This document shows, piece after piece, positions 33,831 through 44,914 of a stretch of DNA of 64,000 nucleotides; within the stretch, counting starts at the first letter, position 1, and every line of letters starts with the position of its first letter. The notes beneath the pieces are model-generated. The model made no database searches. It was not told the origin of the DNA and saw nothing but the letters and a program-made list of their open reading frames with translations. Location of the stretch: NCBI GenBank assembly GCA_963281255.1, contig OY725506.1:2585001-2649000 (forward strand), in the 5' to 3' direction. Both the position numbers and the translations under genes were made by a program. The DNA is from Aphrocallistes beatrix. Its lineage: Eukaryota > Porifera > Hexactinellida > Sceptrulophora > Aphrocallistidae.

Positions 33831-34324
33831 GTATATAGTACAAGTATACACATTTCCTGGACAAAAGTATTCGTACACCTTGAAATCTACCACGCAAATA
33901 GTTATAATACTAAGTTATTTTCCGAGTGTAAATTTACAAATTAAAGGCATTTAAGTTGTAAATTTACTCAGTAACTTAAATTTGAATTCTCCATATTCGA
34001 TTTACTCATTTTATAATATTTCTACTGGATTAATTTTCCACATGGTAAATATTTTCAAACTGTGCCACCTCGTATCATTAATGCCATCATATACAATAGT
34101 GATAACTTGTGATATGTGCCATAGGGTAGCAAATGCTGAAATTATTTCATTTTGAAGAAGAGTAATTAAGGTGACAGCTTATAAAGTGAGTAATGTGAAT
34201 GTGAAAGCAACGAATTTTAGTATATCCGTTACTGATTAGATGTTAAGACTTCAAAAATTGATTAGTAGTATAACAATTTGGATAGAAAATATTGGGAGGT
34301 ACGAATACTTTTGTTCAGGCAGTG

Positions 34325-34560
34325 CATGGTCTTCAAGGGATAATTTACATATAGATATAGGAAAGTGTGTTTTTACTTGATTTTTACTTAATAAACTTGT
34401 GAATAAAGTATTTTACCTAAACTTTAAGGTGTGCTTTCTTCTAGTTTTAAGCATATTCTGTGGCTGGGGCTGCACTAGCTCGGGACCACGGTTGGGACAC
34501 ATGTGTAGCACAGCCTATTTAAGGTGGAGCACTCATTTTGTGAAAATACTTTCTTGATAA
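34325..34560 (+). repeat. Duplicated downstream flank of the SAM-like gene (copy 2)
   Basis: Matches 21500-21740: GGGATAATTTA, GTGTTTTTACTTGATTTTTA, AATAAAGTATTTTACC, then the GGGACACATGTGTAGCACAG stretch. Separated from 32440-32545 by the mariner-bearing insertion. Confidence 0.75.
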
Positions 34561-34747
34561 GTGTTGGTTTACGGTAGATATATCCTTCCAGGTCGATATA
34601 ATTCATAATCCTTATATGCCGATCCAAATTTCAAATAGGTTAGGGGATATTATCATAATATTTTTCCCTTTGTCTCCCTAATAGCTATGCTATGGCTCCA
34701 ATTATGATCTACACAATACGTAGTGTACAAGTCCTGATTATAATATA

Positions 34748-34900
34748 CAGTCGATTTTCCTTAATCGGGCCACTTTTGGTAGGGCCGAAATAGTTGTCAC
34801 GCATAGAAGCCAATACAAAACATTTTCGATTAATATGATTCTCGCCTTAATCAGGGACAATGTCGTCTGACCGATGTGACCCTATTTAAATGGAGTCGAA
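34748..34900. repeat. Pogo-like CAGTCGACTCCGCTTAAT MITE, decayed copy
   Basis: Starts CAGTCGATTTTCCTTAATCG after TA; the interior CCGATGTGACCCTATT and the end GGAGTCGA match the family. Confidence 0.6.
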
Positions 34901-35219
34901 ATATTGATTTGATACTTTCGCACCTGCTGATTTCTCAATCAAAATGCCTCATTTTCGCCCTTTTTTCAAACATATTCCCTTCCAGCACTTCCTTATGCCC
35001 TCTAAGATAAATGTAGCCTATCCTCAATGTCTTTCAGAATCTGAGTGGGAGTATAGAAAATAGTCATAGCTTAGGAAAATATATATATGATCTACAAAAA
35101 TAATATTCTGTAGGGAGAAAATACAGAAATTTTCAGGGGGATAATACACAAATTCTATACACTACTATTACTGGGAATACAGTTGTCATAGAAGATCTCG
35201 AAGCAGTATTTAAAGTTGG

Positions 35220-37064
35220 TTAATGTCTGTGAATCAGTATTACACTCACCATGAGGTATACTGGTACCGAGATTAACGTGAATAGAGCAATTGTTATTCC
35301 AATTGCACAATGAAGAGTGCAAGTGAACATAATCGAGCAAGCATGATCATTGCGGAAATCCCTAAAGTTTCATTGTTTATTAGAATACCATTCTCTTTCC
35401 AAACAAATTCATCGCTGGAATTCCCAAAGTCCACAACTGGTGTCACGTCAGATAAGTTTGAAGGTTGATCATTGTTAGAACAACTTGCTATAAATTCGGA
35501 GAGATCATATCCAGAAATTATACAGTCGAAAATAACAGATCCTCCTTCGAATGCTATTCTTTTTCATCAAGAGTCAAGTACATCAGTTTTAACTATAAAA
35601 GATATATTCAGTGAATAAATATTTTTCAGGTCTGTTATCGGGGTGTTGGGAGGAACCCACAATATGTTTTCTTTAGAATCATTTGAAAGTCGAAATGAAT
35701 AATTTTGATAGAGAAAAGTTGCAGACTTCCCAATAGTTGCAAAATACGTAGAATTACAAACAGGGGCAGGATAAGGAGAATATACCTCAGTATTGACTTT
35801 TGAGCAGTGTTCCATTGCTCTACATAGGTATCTTCCAACTTATAATAATATCCTGGATGTACAAACAGTACTGAACTCCAACCGATTACACCGAGTGGTG
35901 TGATAAATCCTACCATTATGATTGTGATACATGATATGACAATAGAATAATAACGAATTAAAAGTATTTCTGCATTTTCTTGAAAGAAAAGTTCATGGGA
36001 GTCAATATTGGTGTTGATTCATTGTTATGAATGTTCATATTGAAAGACTCGCTAAAATGACTGTAACCTCCAACCCGAATAGTTCTTGATCGATTATACA
36101 AAACCTTCCAAAGAATTATGAAAAATGTCAAGTAGAGTAGACTGGAAAAAAGGAAAAGTAGCTCATTGATCAAAACGAAAGAAAGGAATGTCTTTACGAA
36201 ACAATCATTACTACCATACTTAATAAAAAAAGAAGATATTCCTTCAATCCGGAGTGGAATGACAAACAACACTGAAAGTATGAAGTTACCCCAAGAGAGA
36301 CATCTGAATAGAACGCTTGCTCGATAGATATTTTCCACTCTTTCATGTCCCATAGCATCCCTTAAATTCGTATCTTCAAGAATCCGATTAACTAGCCTTT
36401 TCACTATATCGTTTCCCCCTTTCGCAAAACGAAATATTAAAACAAGTCTCAATAAGTATATAAATTCAATGACGAATAAGATAGAAAAGACAAATGTCTT
36501 AAAAACAATATCTGATTACTCTTTTTCCTTTACAATCAGCGTAGCAATCAATCCAGATTCTGACAAAAATACCAAAAAAATCTTAATATTCCCAGAAAGA
36601 TGTAGAAACTGATTTTATCTCTTTTTTCATTAAGAAAGTATATAATCTGTACCATGGATATCAGTCCAAATGATATGATAGCATCCTGAAATGATAACCA
36701 AAAGTTAAGCACTAAATTCAGACTGATAGGTTCGACATAGAACACAAACAATGGTTTGATGAGGTAGAAAGCTTTAATAATATTGAATACATTGAACAGA
36801 ATCATTACGAAGAGCAGACAGAACATGATACGATAATGCTCGTAGTAAGGTATGTGTTCTTCTGGATCTGATGCATTCTTAATTGTTTGGCGATATTTTA
36901 AAGTTTGAATCAATTAACTGACCTGACAGTCTGAGTATGAACGGTAATACAGCCAATGAGATCAGTATCTCAATGATAAATAGAAAGAAAAAACTATACC
37001 TAAATTCATCACCGATTCTTGTCAATAGAGAATTGTCTGTGAAAAGATGGAAATAGGCAATCAT
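35220..37064 (-). pseudogene. Array copy D: chimeric, multiply broken membrane-protein gene
   Basis: The most likely start is the ATG at 37064. At least four frame breaks are seen (near 36905, 36545, 35960 and 35600) plus a deletion in the outer domain removing the third cysteine region. The first half matches subfamily 3 (copy I), including the loop NIHNNESTPILTPMNFSFKK. The second half (TYFATIGKSATFLYQNYSF, WVPPNTPIT and the end near 35220) matches subfamily 2. It is therefore a recombinant or gene-conversion product that later decayed. Confidence 0.8.
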
Positions 37065-38013
37065 CACGCACAAAAATAGTATAATTCACTTTGATTCCTT
37101 GAAAATCTTAAAATATTGGTCAAATTTGAAACTCTTTTCTTTAAAGAGCAACAACATTATTTGCATCATCGATAGTAATCTAATCAACACAAGCGCGCTT
37201 CATTTGCTTGCGCTGCGCGGCCGCGGACACAAAGTGTCCACTGGAGGCGCTCTAAAAAGATCTTATTGAGCAACCATGTGATTGCTCAATAGGCTCTTTT
37301 CAGAGTGAAAAATGCTGCTATTTAGCTCATATTAAACATCATTATCTTTTGATGGGCAACAATAAGAATGCCGTGATCACAAAAATCAAAAATTTGGTTG
37401 GGATGGCTAAGCCTCCTGCGTTGCAATAGAAACAAAATATAATTTCTAAGGGTCTATAGTTATACCTTGTGAGTTATGGCTTAAACATTGAAATTTTGGT
37501 TATTTTATATTAATTATTTCGTTTTATTATTAAAACTCTTAATACACTATCCTCGACCTGTTTTGACCAGATATAATAAACAACAATTGGGCTATAAAGC
37601 ATGGTAAATAGGGACAATCTTATGATAAGCAATTAAGTACATATATTACATGGCCTAATCACCAAATTATTTAAACGAATAAAATACAATTAACACTGAA
37701 ATAGTAGAAAACAGTTGAATAATAGAGAATAGTTATAGCATAGGGAAGATATAAAGATAATTTACAAATATAAAGCTTCCTCGAAAATTACTTAAAATAA
37801 TACAAAACTCTTCACAGAGATAATATACGAATGGAACACAAAGAACGAGGGAAATACACAGTTTGGGAGGAGAAATAGTGTTAGCATAGACAGTTTACAA
37901 AGAATAAATTTTCTAGAAAATCACTCAAAATATGGAAACTACTAAGGGGTATATACCAGTTCAATATACTAGAAAGTTGTTAAAGAATATCTCGAAGTAG
38001 TATTTATAGTTGG
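37065..38013. other. Intergenic region between E and D
   Basis: 37185-37270 carries the GC-rich block ACAAGCGCGCTTCATTTGCT...CGCTGCGCGGC followed by GGACACAAAGTGTCC, the end of a rolling-circle-like element whose other end I cannot place. The remainder is AT-rich and resembles the 3' flanks of other subfamily 2 copies (37700-38000). No gene seen. Confidence 0.55.
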
Positions 38014-40264
38014 TTAATGTCTGTGGATTAGTATTACACTCACCATGAGGTATACTGGTACGGATATTAACGTGAATAGAGAAATTGTTATTCCATAAGC
38101 ATAATGAAGAGTGCAACTGAACTTGATAGGACAAGAATCAAAAGAACGTAAATCTCTTTTAGCTTCATTGCTCATTAATACATCATACGTTTTCCAATCA
38201 AATATACCATCAGAATTCCCAATGTCCATAACTGGTTTCACATTAGATAAGTTTGAAAGAAATAGTAGAAAAGGGAACGGAATGAAAAAGATCAAAAGTT
38301 ATATTTATCATGCTTGATTTAGTAACTATTTTTTCATTAAATGATTGACATTGGTTGCTGTTAGAACAATTTGCTATATATTTGATGTCGGTGTCTTCAG
38401 GTATTACACAGTCAAAAATAACAGATCTCCCATCAAATGCAATACTCCGTTCAGTAGTAGTCATGCAAGGTACATCATTTTCGACTATAAGAGAAATATT
38501 TAGTGAGTTAATATTTTGTATCCCTGTAATGGTGGTGTTAGGAGGGACCCATACGATGTTTCTTTCCTGATAATACTGTAAAGAATTATTTTGATACACA
38601 TAATAATCAAGTTGAAAAGGATATTTTTGAGCTGTTGAATTCCCAATAGTTGCAAAGTATATAGAATCACAACTAGAGAAAGGATAGGAAGGATAGGAAG
38701 GAGAGGAAGGAGAGGAAGGAGAGGAAGGAGAGGAAGGAGAGGAAGGAGAGGAAGGAGAGGAAGGAGAGGAAGGAGAGGAAGGAGAGGAAGGAGAGGAAGG
38801 AGAGGAAGGAGAGGAAGGAGAGGAAGGAGAGGAAGGAGAGGAAGGAGAGGAAGGAGAGGAAGGAGAGGAAGGAGAGGAAGGAGAGGAAGGAGAGTAAGGA
38901 GAGGAAGGAGCGGAAGGAGAGTAAAAATAGTAAGGAGAGTAAGAAGGAGGAGAATATACTTCAGCAGTAACTTCAGAGCATGATTCCATTGCTTTATATA
39001 TATTGGTATGCTTCAGTTTATAATAATCTCCTGGATGTACGAATAACAGTGAACTCCAACCGTTTATAGCAAGTTGTGTGATAAATCCCAACATTATGAC
39101 TGCAATGCATGCTGTTACAATGGAGTAATATTGAAGAAGAATTTTCTGACTTTTCTTCCATGTAAACGTAATTGGAGTTGATATCGGGATAGTTTCAGTG
39201 GTAGGGGATATCCTACTTTCATCAAAATGGCTATAGCCGCTAAGTTTAACTTTTTATGACCTAGCAAAAAGGAATTTCCAAAGAATCAGAAAAAATATCG
39301 TGTATAAAATGCTCGTGAAAAAGAAAATAAGTTCATTAAATAGAACAGAAGAGAAATATACCCAGGTATATTCGTTGGTTGTGGTTGAAAATATATAAAA
39401 ATAGATAAATTCAACCAAAGGAGGAGTACAAAAGGACAACGCAAGTATGAAGTTTCCCCATGAAAGACATCTGAATAGGACCGTCGCTCGATAAATATTT
39501 TCAACTCTTTCATGTCCCATAGCATTCCTCAAATTATTATCTGATAATATTCCATCGATTAACTTCTTAACAATATCATTACCTTCTTTCGCAAAACGGA
39601 ATATTAGCAAAAATCGCATTATATATATTAGAATCGTAAAAAGAGATAATAATAACTCTTTATAATTAACAACCTGGGATACAAATAGCTGATATAAAAT
39701 ACTATTATAACTATCTTTAAAACTTTCTGTTGATATAATATAAATGAGTAAACCAGATTCAATCAATATAACCCAGACAAATCGCAAGATTGGCAAAGTG
39801 AAATAATATCCAAAATTATTTCTTTTCTCCTGGAAGAAATACATGACTTGAAGCATGGCCAATAAACCAAATGATATGATAGCATCTTGAAATGAAAACC
39901 AAAAGTTAAGCACTAAATTCAGACTGATGGGTTCGACATAATACACAAACAATGGTTTGATAAGATAGAAGGATTTGATGAGATTAAAAACAGAAGTCAT
40001 TAACATTACGAAGAGCAGACAGAACATGATACGATAATGATCATAGTAAGGTCTATGTTCTTTTGGATCTGATGCACTCTTAATTGTTTGATAGGACTTT
40101 AGAGTTTGAATGAATAACTGACCTGAGAGTCTGATTAAGAACGGCAGAACTACCAATGTGATTAGAATCTCAATAATATATAAAGTCAAGAAACTGTATT
40201 TGAATCCATCTCCCATTTTAATTAGTAGGGAATTGTCTGTGAAAAGGATAAAATAGGACAACAT
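38014..40264 (-). pseudogene. Array copy E (subfamily 2): PSS-repeat in outer domain, broken
   Basis: ATG at 40264. The frame runs through segments 1-7, then the lysine codon after LFARS is TAA (39254-39256). It continues in the same frame through segment 8 and the outer domain to about 38260, where a small deletion shifts the frame (the LLKQTYN region is lost) before the last 80 residues. Between cysteines 1 and 2 it carries more than 20 Pro-Ser-Ser triplets (38690-38935) not found in any other copy. Lesions: one nonsense, one deletion/frameshift. Confidence 0.85.
38690..38935 (-). repeat. 9-base minisatellite coding for Pro-Ser-Ser repeats
   Basis: The unit GGAGAGGAA (coding strand TTCCTCTCC) is repeated in nearly perfect tandem more than 20 times with decayed edges (TATCC, GAGTAAGGA). 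It keeps frame because the unit is three codons long. It lies within the outer domain of copy E. Confidence 0.95.
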
Positions 40265-40669
40265 CAAGAAATACTCGATTCAATATTCAGCACAGTATTC
40301 TAGCACAATGGAACACTATATATTAGTAACAATTGAGCATATTCTAGATTATAGAATATTATATTATTATAGTGTAATATGAGATACTCCTTGAATAATT
40401 TAGTCTTTTGGAAAAATACTCCAAAGAGGTTATGACTTATAAGTCTGAATAAACTTAGCTATGAGCCTCAAAGGTTTGTTTTCGCAAATCATTTTAAACT
40501 ATCACCACCCAAAAGCCTCACTTCTAGCACTCTTTCCCAAACACTCTATATCCATTCTTATTCATTCCTATTCTCCGAACTATCCACTCCTTTTCCATTT
40601 TATGCATTTTTATAACTTTGACTTCAGATCTTCCTTTTATCTCCGAATCAACTCATTTAATGGTGTTGG

Positions 40670-40816
40670 AACTGTGAACAAAGAATAGCCAAGAACATAC
40701 TATAATGGAACATACTGGAAGGTATTGAACTACTCAACCATTGTCATTGTTACATACGTTTTGCTAACTAACTGCTTCTACGCTTTTGAATGTATAGCTT
40801 ACCGATTTTATTTTTG
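40670..40816 (+). pseudogene. Duplicated 3' end of the SAM-like gene (copy 3)
   Basis: GAACTACTCAACCATTGTCA and ACATACGTTTTGCTAACTAA followed by CTGCTTCTACGCTTTTGAAT match 21390-21475 closely. Only the last codons and the 3' flank are present. It is cut at 40816 by an inserted element and resumes at about 41219-41280. Confidence 0.8.
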
Positions 40817-41218
40817 TACAAGCGCGTTTCGCTTGATTGAGCTGCGCGGTAGGTGGACACTTGGTTCTAAAATGATGAGTTATCGCCGAAAAACTGAAAT
40901 TTCCAATTATAAAAAAAGTGTCAATAGCGCCTATAAATTCATGATGTATCAGCATTTTCGTCTGTGCTTTGCTATATGATACAACTATCATAAAAAATGA
41001 TGACTTATCACTTTGTTATGAAATCATCATTAACACATCAAATTTTTAAAAATTGACAAATTTGTTGGGTTTTTTTGTGCGATATCGATTATAATATCAG
41101 TAGAACAGACGTATTTTGAGATGCTATTTTCCATATTATTGATCAATGTAATCCAGACTCCCTGTGGACACAAAGTGTCTGCAAGCCGCGCAGCGCAAGC
41201 AAGTGAAGCGCGCTTGTA
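40817..41218. mobile_element. Element with ~47-base GC-rich terminal inverted repeats
   Basis: Left end ACAAGCGCGTTTCGCTTG...GCTGCGCGG...GGACACTTGG; right end is the inverse, GGACACAAAGTGTCTGCAAG...CCGCGCAGCGC...GAAGCGCGCTTGT. Comparison with 21470-21480 (TTTTTGTATATG) shows it was inserted after TTTTTGTA in the duplicated SAM-gene flank. The GC-rich block is shared with the elements at 25537, 37190, 42104, 50132 and 51143. Confidence 0.65.
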
Positions 41219-41279
41219 CTATATATATATATATATATATAGACAAACACTAATCGAGTTTTAATAGTGAGGATATATT

Positions 41280-41540
41280 TATATCTAGTTTTTCAGCAAT
41301 AATTTAGACACAGAAAGATGTGTTTACTTGTGAATAAGATATTTTAACTTCAAGGTGTGCTTTGTTATTTTCAGTATATTATGAGGCAGAGGTAGTGGTT
41401 GCTCTGCGCCACTGGTGGGACACATGTGTGGTGCAGTCTATTTAAGGTGAAGAACACATTTTGTGAAAATATTGTCTTAATAGTTGTTGCTTTTTTTCGG
41501 TAGATTTAATCTTCCCATTGCAAATAGGAGATGATGGGAA
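41280..41540 (+). repeat. Duplicated downstream flank of the SAM-like gene (copy 3)
   Basis: Matches 21500-21740 and 34325-34560: ATAATTTAGACACAGAAAGA, CTTCAAGGTGTGCTTTGTTA, GGGACACATGTGTGGTGCAG. The preceding TA microsatellite (41219-41240) is also shared. Confidence 0.7.
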
Positions 41541-42103
41541 AAGTTTTTAGCGATTTGTCTTATATTATGTGTGCCCCATTGCGGGTGGGGCACACTGAAA
41601 TTCTTCTGGGGCTGTGCCTCCACCTGGCACACCCTCAATTCACCACTGACCAATGCAAAGTGACCATCTCTTCATCTTTAAAAGAGGACACATCTCTTGA
41701 CAATTTCTAAAATGGCATGGACAGCATTTTGTGAATGAGGAGAGGGGACCATAAGCATCCCCGTGGATCCAGACAATATTCTTTGAATAATTCTCCAGAT
41801 TCTTAGAAGAGTTAGTTAAGTATATACCTATTCAAATATTTGTCAAAAATTTAATAAATTAATATCTGTTTCCCCTGGCCACAATGATCCTTATATGACG
41901 ATCAAAATTTCAAATAGGCTCAGGGGGACAACTGCCTCCTCGTTTCGCTCATGGCTACGCGTATGGCTTCAATTCAGTTCGACGTTTGTATTGATTTGAA
42001 AGAGATTACTTATATAGAGCACAGTTTTGTACTTGAGCTCTGTTAGAGCAAATTCTTTATTCAATGAAAAACAGATCAGATAATTAATCTATTGAACTAA
42101 TAT

Positions 42104-42126
42104 ATCCTTACTATTAAAACTCGATG

Positions 42127-42158
<32 letters not shown>

Positions 42159-42653
42159 TGTAACGAATTGATTGAAGAAACTGCCGGGCGCAGAAGGCTG
42201 ATTTTTGGCATGTGGGAGTCTTTTGGCTATGGCTCCAGTAAGTTCTGAGTTCAGAGCAAAATGTCGACTCATCATGGAATTATGACGTCATTGTCACATT
42301 TTTAAAGTTAAGCAACACAGTTATTCTGGCATAACTCAGCCATTATAGGAGATAGAAGGCTGAAATTTTAATAGAATCTGTATACTAACATACCTCACAT
42401 ATAATGCGACTTTCATCAAAAAATGATGACTCAGCACTTTGTTATGACGTCATCATTACGCATCAAAAATTTTAAAATTGACAAATTTGGTGATTTTTCG
42501 AGTGATATCGATTAGCACAGTAGAACAGACATATTTAGAGATGTTATCTCCCTTATAATTAACCAATGTGACTCCAGGCGACCGAAGGGAGCCTCCGGCG
42601 GACACAAAGTGTCCGCCAGCCGCGCAGCGCAAGCAAGCGCGAAGCGCGCTTGT
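42104..42653 (+). mobile_element. Non-autonomous rolling-circle-like element with mapped empty site
   Basis: The uninserted paralogue near 24930-24945 reads TTAGATAT|TACATGTTAAAT; here the same flanks are split after AATAT and before TACATGTTAAAT. The element starts ATCCTTACTATTAAAACTCG, contains a TA microsatellite and ends CCGCGCAGCGCAAGCAAGCG then CGAAGCGCGCTTGT. Insertion between T and T without a clear target duplication fits Helentron/Helitron2-type transposition; no Rep/helicase is present. Confidence 0.6.
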
Positions 42654-42836
42654 TACATGTTAAATGAAGAATTTTTAAACTCAACCCGAGTCGAATCGAC
42701 AGGATAAATGTTTAAGATGGTAGAGAAATATTTATCTTTAGGGTACATATTATTTTTGTCAACTTGTTTACATTTTATAACAAATGAATTTACCTATTTT
42801 CACAATTTACAAGTCATGTCAAAGCAACCGTACTTC

Positions 42837-43078
42837 GGGCATGCCTAATTTACGGGACGAGATGGCATCCCGTCTCGTATATTAGGCACTTAACTCGTCT
42901 CGTCCCGTAAATTAGGCATCTTAACTCGTCCCGTCCAGTAAATTAGGCATCTTAACTCGTTCCGTCCCGTAAATTAGGCATCTTAACTCGTTCCGTCCCG
43001 TAAATTAGGCATCTTGACTCGTTCAGTCCCGTAAATTAGGCATCTTAACTCGTCCCATCCCTTAAATTAGGCATGCCC
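42837..43078. mobile_element. Fold-back 'GGGCATGCCTAATTTACGGG' element with empty site
   Basis: The ends GGGCATGCCTAATTTACGGG and AATTAGGCATGCCC are inverted. Inside are about six units around AATTAGGCATCTTAACTCGT. The paralogous site near 25100-25125 reads AACCGTATTTCCC uninterrupted, while here CCGTACTTC and CGTATTTC flank the element, an 8-9-base target duplication. Confidence 0.85.
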
Positions 43079-44470
43079 CGTATTTCCTAAAAATTTGCCT
43101 TGAATGCCCTTATTTTAATCGTAGGCATGAAATTGCCGAGATTAGCTCCCCATCATTACTCGGATCTACGTATCTTATACAGTAGTACCGTATCTATTAA
43201 ATTACTATATACATAACTACGAGTATAGTGTATTAGTATTTCTTTGAATAATTATGCCTTCGAATAAGTATTGAGTAACTATACAAATTTAAATGCAATG
43301 GTAACAGTTCTTAGCCTGTACTGGGGTACATGTACTCTAATAGGCCTCAGAAGGTGCTTGATTCAGCCCAGCGAGTATCTAGAAACTTTTTCAAATTCAA
43401 TTAAGTTTATTGAGAGAGACAATGGTAGCACCAGCTGGGTACCTGAAAACGACCCGGGTTTTCAACATTGATACCAAGGACCTGACATGGCATTTTATGA
43501 TACTAACACAACACTACCTTATGCTCTGTAAGATAAATGTAATATATCTTCCATGTCTTTCAGAATCTGAGTGGGAACTTATGATTTAAGATTTCTTGAG
43601 TTTAGCTCGGTGTTGCTGTGAATATATTCCCATTTCATTTTCATAGATACAATGTGATAGGGCTGATCCCTCAGGTAATGACCCCTGATCCTAGTGTCAC
43701 ATGTACCCCAGGCCTCTCAACTCTCACGATCTCGTTCTATGTCTCACGATTTAGTACCACTGTTCGTAATACTACATTCCCATATCTCACGATTTGTAAC
43801 ATCCTATCACACTATTTATTTGAATAACAGGTCTGATACCCTGTACTTATCACCCTAGTAACACAGGTCCAGGGACATCTGATCCTAGGACCACAGGTCG
43901 AGGACACTATGACGTAGTATATTTTCGAGAAAATTCTCATAAATTCATTAGAGGAATATTCAGTATTTTTATTCAAAATAAGTCTATGTAGTAGCAACGT
44001 GGAAGTATTTGGTAATTGGTTTTGGATTTGAAGTCAGATATTCGGTAGCTCTCATAGTTTCAATCATAGGCATAGGAATAGAGGGGTCCGAAAAAAACAT
44101 TTGCAGAGACAGACCTGAAGAATTTAAAGCATTATATGTAAGACATTAGGACCGAATGATCATTGGTTGTTCAATCACGATCGCGATCCAATTTTGACAT
44201 TCTAATGCCTACAAAAAATTATTTCTACGCCAATGGTTTCAATGAATTGACCCCAATGAAGAGACCTATTTTAGCATTACTATATATGGTGCAAAGCAAT
44301 ATTGTGTTCCAATAGTTTTGGCCAGGCAGTTTACCTATAAACTATTAATAAATAGATTACACAGCGTGACTACTTGATACGCCTAATGATAGAGATATTA
44401 TTTGAATAAAATATATGGATGGGAATCATGGGATCACAGTATCAAATAAAAACATTTTATTTAAAAAGAA

Positions 44471-44654
44471 CATACATGCCAACTTGAGCCCTGATAAAAG
44501 CGGGACGCAATAGAAAAGTATCATACATAGCATCAAAAGAATCGGGACATAAAGGAGAAATTTCATGTAAAGCGGGATACTCGTGAAAATTATCTCAATG
44601 GAAAAGTAATAAAAGTGGGACATCCCGCCAAAAAAGGGACAGTTGGCAAGGATG
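44471..44654 (-). repeat. MITE family 'CATACTTGCCAAC', reverse copy
   Basis: Starts CATACATGCCAACTTGAGCC and ends GGGACAGTTGGCAAG. Same family as 827-1041, reverse orientation. Confidence 0.7.
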
Positions 44655-44914
44655 AGAGTCGCTTAAAAATGATTTGATGCGAATATAACAGCATCTGTCG
44701 GCCGTAAATAGCAATTCTATTCGAATAATAAGAATGTTCAGTGCCAAGTAAGAATATTCTTACTTGGCACAGAACCAAAAATATACATAGTTCAAAATCC
44801 TAATACATAATAAATGTTCAGTTCAGTCACACATCTAACAAAAATAGCACGCTGGTAAAAAGGAAGAATCAATAATAGTAAAAGTCAAGTTAAACCTTAA
44901 AGATAGAATAGAGG

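Larger units (their letters stand above)
32011..35219. other. Intergenic region: duplicated SAM-gene debris and mariner insertion
   Basis: 32120-32440 matches 40395-40660, 32440-32545 is a copy of the SAM-like gene's 3' end, and 34325-34560 is the continuation of that copy. Between them lies about 1.8 kb carrying a mariner. 34748-34900 is a pogo-like MITE. 34930-35060 matches 43500-43580. No intact gene. Confidence 0.7.
40265..44914. other. Long intergenic region without an intact gene
   Basis: From left to right: upstream DNA of E (40265-40394), DNA shared with 32120-32440 (40395-40660), the SAM-gene 3' fragment (40670-40816), an insertion (40817-41218), the continuation of that fragment (41280-41540), unassigned AT-rich DNA (41540-42000), and a duplicate of the A upstream flank (42000-44470) carrying two insertions. 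44655-44914 is the 3' flank of F. The layout suggests a subfamily 1 gene once stood near 42000 and was lost. Confidence 0.65.

Noticed and set aside
38690..38935. CRISPR-like array, because of the regular repeats.
   Set aside because: The unit is 9 bases without spacers and is read as Pro-Ser-Ser in a eukaryotic gene; it is a simple tandem repeat.
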